Assembly: GCF_001592305.1 (NCBI RefSeq)
Contig: NZ_BCWR01000001.1
Location: forward strand, 1 to 64,000
Reading direction: 5' to 3'
Length of the DNA: 64,000 nt
Source of the DNA: Hydrogenophaga taeniospiralis CCUG 15921
GTDB taxonomy: Bacteria; Pseudomonadota; Gammaproteobacteria; Burkholderiales; Burkholderiaceae_C
The translations under genes and the position numbers were made by a program. Positions 58,578 to 64,000 of this stretch are shown here, one piece after another (position 1 is the first letter of the stretch; every line of letters starts with the position of its first letter). Under the pieces are notes generated by a model, which was not told the origin of the DNA, did no database searches, and was given only the letters and a program-made list of their open reading frames with translations.

Positions 58578-59222
58578 ATGCAGGACCCCCAGGCGGCGGC
58601 CAGTTTCGGCGGCTCGCTCACCCAATTGGGCCGCTGGGTCGGCCGCGCGCTGCTGCCGCCCGGCTTGTCCGGCCGCCCCGACGGCTGGGCGCTGTGGCAC
58701 GCCGCCTGCGCGGGCGACGCCGCCAGCGCCACGCGGCTGGTGCACCAGCTCACGCCCCAGGCACATGGCCTGGCGATGCAGATGCTGGCGCGGCACGAAG
58801 ACGCCGAGGACGTGGTGCAGGAAGCCTTCCTGCGCCTGTGGGGCAGCCGCCCGAGCGACGCCCACGGCGCCACGCTGGCCACCTACTTCAACACCATCGT
58901 CATCAACCGCTGCAAGACCTGGCTGACCCGGCGCCACGAACTCAGCGCCGACCACGAGCAGCTCGTCGAGCTCTCCGACGCGTGGCAGCAGGCCCAGCGG
59001 GCCGACGCCGACCCCCTGCCGGCCCTGACCGCTCCGCAGCTGCAGGCGGCCATGGCACGGCTGCCCGCCCGCCAGCGCATGGCCCTGGCCATGTGGGCTT
59101 ACGCCGATGCCGATGTCCCGCAGATCGCACGTGCGCTGGAACTCGACGCCAACGCCGCGCATCAACTGCTGTACCGGGCCAAAATGGCCCTGAGAAGCCT
59201 GTTGCAGGAAGCCGCTCCATGA
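58578..59222 (+). CDS. ECF-type RNA polymerase sigma factor
   Basis: A 214-residue alternative sigma factor. Region 2 is seen as MLARHEDAEDVVQEAFLRLW with the -10 recognition helix TYFNTIVINRCKTWL, and region 4 as ARLPARQRMALAMWAYADAD with the helix-turn-helix DVPQIARALELDANAAHQLL and YRAKMALRSLL. The start is uncertain: ATG at 58578, or GTG at 58566 which overlaps the DUF3106 stop. It overlaps the next gene by 4 nt (ATGA), so the two are coupled, as sigma and anti-sigma genes usually are. Confidence 0.9.
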   Translation: MQDPQAAASFGGSLTQLGRWVGRALLPPGLSGRPDGWALWHAACAGDAASATRLVHQLTPQAHGLAMQMLARHEDAEDVVQEAFLRLWGSRPSDAHGATLATYFNTIVINRCKTWLTRRHELSADHEQLVELSDAWQQAQRADADPLPALTAPQLQAAMARLPARQRMALAMWAYADADVPQIARALELDANAAHQLLYRAKMALRSLLQEAAP

Positions 59223-59572
59223 ACACCCCGCACCCACACGCCCCACCGCCTGCCCAGCCGGACGACCCCGGGTTGCGCCAACGCCTGCGCGAGACCCTGG
59301 CCCACACCCCCGCCGACGGCCTGGAGGCGCTGGAGTCCCGGGCCCTGGCGCAGTGGCGCATGCGAACCGCGCAGGGCCAGAGCCTGCGCGCGGGCCCGCT
59401 GGCGGCCCTGCAGGCGGGCTGGCGCCACCACCCGATCGCCTGGAGCGGCACGTTGCTGGCGCTGGGCCTGGCGGCCGTGCTGCTGCTCAAGCCCTGGGCC
59501 CCACCCGACCCCACCCTCGACGAACTGATGCAGCCCGACCTGTTGTCGCTGATCGCCATCGGCGAACTCTGA
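59219..59572 (+). CDS. Single-pass membrane protein in the anti-sigma position
   Basis: A 117-residue protein with a Pro/His-rich start, a helical cytoplasmic segment (LRQRLRETLAHTPADGLEAL, ALAQWRMRTAQGQ), one TM helix (about 81-97, GTLLALGLAAVLLLKPW) and a short C-terminal tail PDLLSLIAIGEL. I see no zinc-binding anti-sigma motif (HxxxCxxC), and the similarity to DUF3619 is only in size and place. Its 4-nt overlap with the sigma gene and its N-in single-pass layout suggest it is the cognate anti-sigma factor (inference). Confidence 0.75.
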   Translation: MNTPHPHAPPPAQPDDPGLRQRLRETLAHTPADGLEALESRALAQWRMRTAQGQSLRAGPLAALQAGWRHHPIAWSGTLLALGLAAVLLLKPWAPPDPTLDELMQPDLLSLIAIGEL

Positions 59573-59574
59573 AC

Positions 59575-60117
59575 GTGCTGCGACAAGGTCTTCTATCACT
59601 GCGTCAGCAGTGGAAAAGCCACCTCGGCACCCTGCTGCTGGTATTGGCCGTGGTCTTCGGCGTGCAGGCCTGGCAGACACGCCATGTGCCGTCTGGTACG
59701 GCGCCCGAACTCGCCTTCACCGTGCTCCGCCCCGACGGCAGCCGCAGCAACACCACACTCGCCGATTGGCGCGCCGCCCACCCCGGGCAGCCGGTGGCGC
59801 TGCACGTGTGGGCCGAATGGTGCCCGATCTGCCGCACCGAGGAACACAGCGTCACCCGCCTGGCGCGCGACTGGCCGGTGCTCACCGTGGCCATGCGATC
59901 CGGTGCCCCGGAAACCGTGGCCCGCGTGCTGGCGCAACGTGAACTGCCCTGGACGACCGCGATCGATGCGCGTGGTGCGCTGGCGCAAACACTGGGCTTT
60001 CAGGCCGTGCCCGCATTCGTGGTGGTGGATGCCGATGGTCACTTGCGCGGCGCCAGCGTCGGCTACACCAGCGAGATCGGCATGCGCCTGCGGCTGTGGT
60101 GGGCGAAACTCTTTTAG
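59575..60117 (+). CDS. Membrane-anchored thioredoxin-like protein (TlpA/ScsD type)
   Basis: A 180-residue protein disulfide oxidoreductase anchored by one N-terminal TM helix (about 17-33, LGTLLLVLAVVFGVQAW) with a periplasmic thioredoxin domain. The active site is CPIC in ALHVWAEWCPICRTEE (Cys83, Cys86); the cis-proline region is QAVPAFVVVDADG. The CPIC motif and single anchor resemble ScsD, which helps copper and redox tolerance. The GTG start at 59575 lies 2 nt after the previous stop, so it is part of the sigma operon. Confidence 0.88.
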   Translation: MLRQGLLSLRQQWKSHLGTLLLVLAVVFGVQAWQTRHVPSGTAPELAFTVLRPDGSRSNTTLADWRAAHPGQPVALHVWAEWCPICRTEEHSVTRLARDWPVLTVAMRSGAPETVARVLAQRELPWTTAIDARGALAQTLGFQAVPAFVVVDADGHLRGASVGYTSEIGMRLRLWWAKLF

Positions 60118-60122
60118 CCGGA

Positions 60123-60150
60123 GCAAAGCGCCGCAGGGGTGGGCAAAACA
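60123..60150. repeat. Partial copy D of the GC-rich intergenic repeat
   Basis: The gap between the convergent thioredoxin and SUI1 genes holds AGCGCCGCAGGGGTGGG, matching the second half of copy A. The palindromic CCCCCTTGAGGGGG part is missing. Confidence 0.5.
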
Positions 60151-60513
60151 TCAACCCCCTGCGCGTTTGACGGTATGGCCCTGCGCCTTCAGCGCCGCCA
60201 TCACGCGCTCGATGTGGTCGCCCTGGATTTCGATCACGCCGTCTTTCACCGTGCCGCCCGTGCCACACGCGGCCTTGAGCTGTTTGCCCAGCGCGGTCAG
60301 GCCGGCAGCGTCCAGCGCCACACCCTTGACGAGCGTCACGGCCTTGCCGCCGCGGCCCTTGGTTTCGCGCGACACGCGCACGATGCCGTCGCCCGTCGGC
60401 ACCGGCTTCTGGCCGCAGGTGCATTGCGCCACCGGCTGGCGGCAACCGGGGCACATGCGACCCGCTTCGGTGGAATACACCAGGCCGCCCAAGGAAGACA
60501 ACTTGCTTTTCAT
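60151..60513 (-). CDS. SUI1/eIF1-like translation factor (YciH family)
   Basis: A 120-residue protein related to eukaryotic initiation factor 1. The N-terminal part has a zinc-binding pattern CPGCRQPVAQCTC, and the C-terminal SUI1 domain (about 45-118) shows VRVSRETKGRGGKAVTLVKG, ACGTGGTVKDGVIEIQGDH and VMAALKAQGHTVKRAGG. In E. coli YciH affects initiation fidelity on weak start codons. The ATG at 60513 is chosen because it starts the conserved domain and a 66-nt divergent gap remains to rhlE; the same frame runs on antisense to that helicase. Confidence 0.93.
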   Translation of the reverse strand: MKSKLSSLGGLVYSTEAGRMCPGCRQPVAQCTCGQKPVPTGDGIVRVSRETKGRGGKAVTLVKGVALDAAGLTALGKQLKAACGTGGTVKDGVIEIQGDHIERVMAALKAQGHTVKRAGG

Positions 60514-60579
60514 GGGCCCGGATCGTAACGCGGGCCGCCACGGGGGGGCGCCCGTTAAACTGGGCAAAACCGACGACCC

Positions 60580-61833
60580 ATGCCATTCACATCCCTCGGG
60601 CTTGCCCCATCCCTCGCCAAAGCCGCCGCCGAACTCGGCTTCACCACCCCCACCCCCATTCAGCTGGAAGCCATTCCCGTGGTGCTGGGCGGCGCCGATC
60701 TGCTGGCCACGGCCCAGACCGGCTCCGGGAAAACCGCCGCCTTCGCCCTGCCCCTGCTGCAACGCCTGCAGACCGGCGCGGCGCACACGCCACGGCGCGT
60801 GCGCGCCCTGGTGCTGGTGCCCACGCGCGAGCTGGCCGCCCAGGTGGGTGAGGTCGTGCGCAGCCTGGCGCAGCACCTGCCGAACCGGCCCAAGGTGGCG
60901 GTGGCGTTCGGCGGCGTGTCCATCAACCCGCAGCTCATGGCGCTGCGCGGTGGTGCCGACGTGGTGGTCGCCACGCCCGGGCGCCTGCTCGACCTGGTGG
61001 AGCACAACGCCCTGCGCCTGTCGGCGGTGGAGCTGTTGGTGCTCGACGAAGCCGACCGCCTGCTCGACCTGGGTTTTGCCGACGAGCTCCAGCGCGTGCT
61101 CGCGTTGCTGCCGGCACAGCGCCAGAACCTGTTCTTCTCGGCCACCTTCCCGCCCGCGGTGCAGGCGCTGGCCGGTGGCCTGCTGCGCGACCCGCAGCGC
61201 GTGGACGTGCCCACGCCAGCGCAAGCAGAGGCCGTGGTGCTGCAGCGCGCGATCATGGTCGACGCGAGCCGGCGCACCCAGTTGCTGCGCCAGCTCATCA
61301 AGGACAACGGCTGGGAACGCGTGCTGGTGTTCGTGGCCACGCAGTACAGCGCCGATCGCGTGGCCACCAAGCTGCACCACGGCGACCTGTTCGCCACCTC
61401 GTTTCATGGCGGCCTGAGCCAGGGCGCACGCAAACAGGCGCTGACCGAATTCAAGGAAAAGCGCTGGGACGTGGTCGTCACCACCGACCTGGCCGCCCGT
61501 GGCATCGACATCGCGCAGCTGCCCGTGGTGGTGAACTACGACCTGCCGCGCTCCGCCGTGGACTATGTGCACCGCATCGGCCGCACCGGCCGCGCGGGCG
61601 AAAGCGGGCTGGCGGTGAGTTTCGTGAGCGCATCGACCCTGCCCCACTGGCGCTTGATCGAAAAGCGCCAGGGCATGAGCCTGCCGCTGGAAGAGGTGGC
61701 CGGGTTCGAGCCCAGCGAAGTGGCCACGCAGGCCGAGCCGGGCACGGGTGGCGTCAAGGGCAAACGCCCGAGCAAGAAAGACAAGCTGCGCGCAGCGGCG
61801 GCGGCCGCCGCGCAGGCCCCCGTCAAACCGTAA
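60580..61833 (+). CDS. rhlE: DEAD-box ATP-dependent RNA helicase (RhlE type)
   Basis: Unwinds RNA in ribosome assembly or decay. The 417-residue protein has the Q motif (FTSLGLAPSLAKAAAELGFTTPTPIQ), Walker A AQTGSGKT (45-52), DEAD near 156, SATFPP, ATTDLAARGIDIAQLP-like segment and the final HRIGRTGRAG. The C-terminal tail (from about 370) is short and Lys/Ala-rich. RhlE fits the N-terminal half better than DbpA or SrmB, but the subgroup is a judgement. It is divergent from the SUI1 gene. Confidence 0.93.
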   Translation: MPFTSLGLAPSLAKAAAELGFTTPTPIQLEAIPVVLGGADLLATAQTGSGKTAAFALPLLQRLQTGAAHTPRRVRALVLVPTRELAAQVGEVVRSLAQHLPNRPKVAVAFGGVSINPQLMALRGGADVVVATPGRLLDLVEHNALRLSAVELLVLDEADRLLDLGFADELQRVLALLPAQRQNLFFSATFPPAVQALAGGLLRDPQRVDVPTPAQAEAVVLQRAIMVDASRRTQLLRQLIKDNGWERVLVFVATQYSADRVATKLHHGDLFATSFHGGLSQGARKQALTEFKEKRWDVVVTTDLAARGIDIAQLPVVVNYDLPRSAVDYVHRIGRTGRAGESGLAVSFVSASTLPHWRLIEKRQGMSLPLEEVAGFEPSEVATQAEPGTGGVKGKRPSKKDKLRAAAAAAAQAPVKP

Positions 61834-61836
61834 GCA

Positions 61837-62181
61837 TCAGTCCTCGGCCGTGTCGGCTTCGGGCGCGGCTTCGGCGGGGCTGGCCGGCTCGCCCACCGGG
61901 CGCGGCTGGCGCACGCCGGGCTTGGCGAGCAATTCCACGTAGCACTGTTCACCACCGGCGCGGGCCAGCGCGTCGAGCAGGCCGATCAGTTCGGCCGGGT
62001 TCGCGGTCTGCGCGCTGTCCTTGTCGGCGCCGAAGCGGCAATCAAAGTCCCAGAAACTGGCGCCCTCGGGCAGTGCGCGGCGACGCTCGCGCTTCATGTA
62101 TTTGCGGATGTCGTGTTTGACGGCGTCGAGCACGCGGTCCGGGTGTTTGCCTTCGGGCCGCAGGGGGTAGATTTTTCGCAT
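61837..62181 (-). CDS. DUF6172 family protein
   Basis: A 114-residue cytoplasmic protein with no signal or TM helix. The core EGKHPDRVLDAVKHDIRKYM and RERRRALPEGASFWDFDCRFG fits DUF6172 (Comamonadaceae and Pseudomonas), of unknown function. The C-terminal tail is Ala/Glu/Pro-rich and acidic. It starts at ATG 62181; a longer frame extends into the next gene on the same strand, 55 nt away. Its stop lies 3 nt from the stop of the convergent helicase gene. Confidence 0.75.
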   Translation of the reverse strand: MRKIYPLRPEGKHPDRVLDAVKHDIRKYMKRERRRALPEGASFWDFDCRFGADKDSAQTANPAELIGLLDALARAGGEQCYVELLAKPGVRQPRPVGEPASPAEAAPEADTAED

Positions 62182-62236
62182 GGGATGTCCTTCAAAGAGG
62201 GTGATCGCCCTGAGAGGACGCGCAATGGGGGGCTGA

Positions 62237-62545
62237 TTATGCGGGCAAGCCGATCTCGTAGCCGCCCTCGTCCAGGTGCCGGTGTGGGCCGAACACGGCC
62301 TGCAGCGCGGCGCTCTCGGCCAGTTGCCAGTGCTCCAGCACCATGCGTTCGTCGGTGGTGAGGGCTTCGGGGTCGGGCGTTTCGCCGTGCTGGGCCACGA
62401 TGCCCTGGTAGGCCGCGTACACCGGTGCCACCAGGGCGGCGTCACCGAGAGCGGATTCGAGCGCCTGCCGGAACAGCCGTTCGGCCGCCCGGCGCTGCTC
62501 GGGCGTGGTGTCGTCGGACACGTAGAGTCGGAGGGAGTAGGTCAT
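62237..62545 (-). CDS. Unrecognised 102-residue protein
   Basis: I do not recognise the family. The product (MTYSLRLYVSDDTTPEQRRA at the N-terminus) is hydrophilic, with helices around AERLFRQALESAL and DERMVLEHWQLAESAALQAV, and no signal peptide. The ATG at 62545 has GGAG upstream (GGAGGGAG in plus reading is the reverse complement of coding DNA, so the true ribosome site is weak). It lies upstream of the DUF6172 gene on the same strand and 85 nt from the divergent exonuclease gene. Confidence 0.65.
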   Translation of the reverse strand: MTYSLRLYVSDDTTPEQRRAAERLFRQALESALGDAALVAPVYAAYQGIVAQHGETPDPEALTTDERMVLEHWQLAESAALQAVFGPHRHLDEGGYEIGLPA

Positions 62546-62630
62546 GGGGGTGGCGAGGGGGCAACGCAGCGCGTTGCACAATGCCCTGATTATCGATCCC
62601 GCCCCGGGACGCCAGCCTTTCCCCGAGCCC

Positions 62631-63227
62631 ATGCCAACCACCCGCCCCACGCCCAGCAAAGAAGAGATCGCGCTGCTGCCCGAATTTGGCCGCCTGGGCC
62701 TGGAACGCATCACCCTGGTGGACAGCGGTCCGCAGGCCGTGGAAGCCTGCGCCGCCTTGCGCGACCACGCGGCCTGGGGCTTCGACACCGAATCCAAACC
62801 CACCTTCTTCAAAGACCAAGTGTCCGACGGGCCGCACATCGTGCAGCTCGCCACGCTGCAGCACGCCTGGGTGTTCCAGTTGACCGACCCGGCCTGCCGC
62901 GATCGGGTGGCCGGCCTGCTGGCCGAAGCAGCCCACACCAAAGCCGGTTTCGGCCTGGGCGACGACACCAAACGCATCGTCTCCAAGCTGCGGGTGGAGC
63001 CCGCCGGTGTGCTGGAACTCAACGCGGTGTTTCGCCAGCGCGGCTACCGCAAGGACATGGGCGTGAAAGGCGCGGTGGCCGTGTTGTTCAACCAGCGCTT
63101 CATCAAGTCCAAAAAAGCCGCCACCTCCAACTGGGCCAACCCGCGCCTGAGCGAAGCCCAGCTGATCTACGCGGCGAACGACGCCTACGCCGCGGCCCGG
63201 GTGCTCGCCGCGCTGGCACTGGGCTGA
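62631..63227 (+). CDS. 3'-5' exonuclease (DEDDy, RNase D-like)
   Basis: A 198-residue nuclease of the DnaQ-like fold. Motif I is WGFDTESKPTF (Asp, Glu), motif II lies in AAHTKAGFGLGDDTKRI and motif III is YAANDAYAAARVL, the YxxxD form that defines DEDDy enzymes such as RNase D and WRN. There are no HRDC domains, so it is a minimal nuclease domain. The substrate, RNA or DNA, cannot be told. The ATG at 62631 is preferred to an upstream start in the gap. Confidence 0.85.
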   Translation: MPTTRPTPSKEEIALLPEFGRLGLERITLVDSGPQAVEACAALRDHAAWGFDTESKPTFFKDQVSDGPHIVQLATLQHAWVFQLTDPACRDRVAGLLAEAAHTKAGFGLGDDTKRIVSKLRVEPAGVLELNAVFRQRGYRKDMGVKGAVAVLFNQRFIKSKKAATSNWANPRLSEAQLIYAANDAYAAARVLAALALG

Positions 63228-63237
63228 GCGCGCCCGC

Positions 63238-63453
63238 TCAGCGCGGCCGCCGCAGCGGCGTGAGCAGATCACTGAGCCCGTTGTGGTCGATCTCGTGCAT
63301 CAGCGCGAGCAGGCGGCCCACCTCACCCGGCGGGAAGCCCTCGCGCGCAAACCAGTTCAGGTAGTTGCCCGGCAGGTCAGCGATGGGCCGACCCTTGTAT
63401 TTGCCATAGGGCATTTCCACCGTGAGCAGACGCTCCAGGTCTTCGGGCTTCAT
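63238..63453 (-). CDS. DUF3820 family protein
   Basis: A 71-residue protein with MPYGKYKGRPIADLPGNYLNWF, the signature of DUF3820 (a small group once called quorum-sensing-regulated virulence factor-like), and FPPGEVGRLLALMHEI. It has no signal peptide. The ATG overlaps the stop of the hydrolase gene upstream by 3 bases (TGA/ATG), so the pair is co-translated. Function not established. Confidence 0.8.
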   Translation of the reverse strand: MKPEDLERLLTVEMPYGKYKGRPIADLPGNYLNWFAREGFPPGEVGRLLALMHEIDHNGLSDLLTPLRRPR

Positions 63454-64000
63454 GCGGCCTCGTCCCTGGCCGGCGCGGGCTGGTCGAGCCAGGCGCGCAG
63501 CCAGGCGTGGAACTGCACCGGCTTTTGCCGCATCACCCAATGCCCCGTGTCCATGCCGTGCACGGCACTGCCCGGCGTGGTGGCCAGCGCGGCCAGCCAG
63601 CGCGCCGAATGGAACATGAAGGACTTGCGCTTGCCGAAGAAAAACAGCGTCGGAATGACGGGGCCAAACACCCTGTCGACCCGCGCCACGCCGCGCAGCC
63701 CACCGAAGGCGCCGAACCATTGCATCGCATACGGGTAGTTCATCTGCCAGCCCATGCGCTCGGGCGCGGTACGGCAGCCTATGCTGCGCGCCATGAAACG
63801 CGTCATGCGGTTGGCCAGCCAGGGCAGCCAGGGCCCCAACTTCCAGGCCAGGGCCAGCCAGAGCTGGTAGCCCGCGATCAGGGCCTTTTCCTTCGGTTTG
63901 AGCGACTTCAGGTAGGCGCCCGAGTTCGTGTCGCCAATGTCCACGGCCGCCACCCGGGCCACCCGCTGCGGGTGGCGCGCGGCGTATTCGTAGCCGAAGA
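63450..64000 (-). CDS. Alpha/beta-fold hydrolase, 5' partial
   Basis: The C-terminal part of a hydrolase whose start lies beyond the window. The frame opens FGYEYAARHPQRVARVAAVD, the strand and helix after the nucleophile elbow in alpha/beta hydrolases. The rest includes a long lid region (LNPWLAN-type helices, GWQMNYPYAMQWFGAFGGLR), TLFFFGKRKSFMFHSARWL and the catalytic His in MDTGHWVMRQKP. This resembles epoxide hydrolase/haloalkane dehalogenase-like proteins, but the substrate is unknown. Confidence 0.8.
   Translation of the reverse strand, partial: FGYEYAARHPQRVARVAAVDIGDTNSGAYLKSLKPKEKALIAGYQLWLALAWKLGPWLPWLANRMTRFMARSIGCRTAPERMGWQMNYPYAMQWFGAFGGLRGVARVDRVFGPVIPTLFFFGKRKSFMFHSARWLAALATTPGSAVHGMDTGHWVMRQKPVQFHAWLRAWLDQPAPARDEAA

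Noticed and set aside
60151..61647. A 498-codon form of the SUI1 protein
   Set aside because: The extra N-terminal 378 codons are antisense to the helicase gene; the conserved protein starts at 60513.

Overview
The window is a contiguous stretch of a GC-rich chromosome from a Betaproteobacterium, most probably order Burkholderiales, family Comamonadaceae (Hydrogenophaga/Acidovorax-like; the genus is a guess). The evidence is gene content and order: a pyruvate dehydrogenase operon whose E3 carries its own lipoyl domain, carA-orf-carB, a complete rpsB-to-rnhB supercluster, PhaR and 3-hydroxybutyrate dehydrogenase (polyhydroxybutyrate metabolism), DUF3106 and DUF6172 proteins, and a family-typical GC-rich palindromic intergenic repeat. 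I see no insertion sequence, prophage, integron, CRISPR array or rRNA. Two tRNA genes, Leu(CAG) and Val(GAC), are present.

Layout. 1-5984 (minus): pyruvate dehydrogenase genes aceE, aceF and lpdA (lpdA cut by the window edge). 6202-9383 (plus): a PAS histidine kinase and FixJ-type regulator transcribed away from aceE. 9458-14091: folD, then on the minus strand DUF4149 and greA, an exported beta-carbonic anhydrase (plus), an alpha/beta hydrolase and an AraC regulator. 14157-18987 (minus): carA, an unrecognised 120-residue gene and carB. 19238-34502 (minus): rpsB, tsf, pyrH, frr, uppS, cdsA, dxr, rseP, bamA, skp, lpxD, fabZ, lpxA, lpxB, rnhB and a SpoU methyltransferase, which join translation, undecaprenyl/phospholipid/isoprenoid precursor supply, outer-membrane protein assembly and lipid A synthesis.

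34844-43558: a DadA-like oxidase, a 24-codon ORF resembling only the start of a LysM/BON protein, the NAD(P)HX repair enzyme, a YggT protein, rnr, tRNA-Leu, rimO, phaR and tRNA-Val. 43622-47741: relA, an alpha/beta hydrolase and bdhA. 47814-51234: a SIMPL protein with a small secreted partner, and an OmpR/EnvZ pair. 51313-57567: ispF and ispD, mfd, a DUF4405-like membrane protein and serB. 57569-60117: two small secreted basic helical proteins facing each other across a shared upstream region, an ECF sigma factor, a one-TM protein in the anti-sigma position and a membrane thioredoxin. 60151-64000: a SUI1/YciH factor, an RhlE-type helicase, DUF6172, an unknown protein, a DEDDy exonuclease, DUF3820 and a truncated hydrolase.

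Most of the window is conserved housekeeping DNA. The parts I regard as least explained are the DUF3106/ECF sigma/thioredoxin module (57.5-60.1 kb), the structured rpsB leader, the orphan LysM-like leader ORF, the gene between carA and carB, and the dispersed palindromic repeats. I did not find a clear, wholly new system. Starts were chosen from Shine-Dalgarno placement and family N-termini; family assignments come from recognised motifs, not from database searches.
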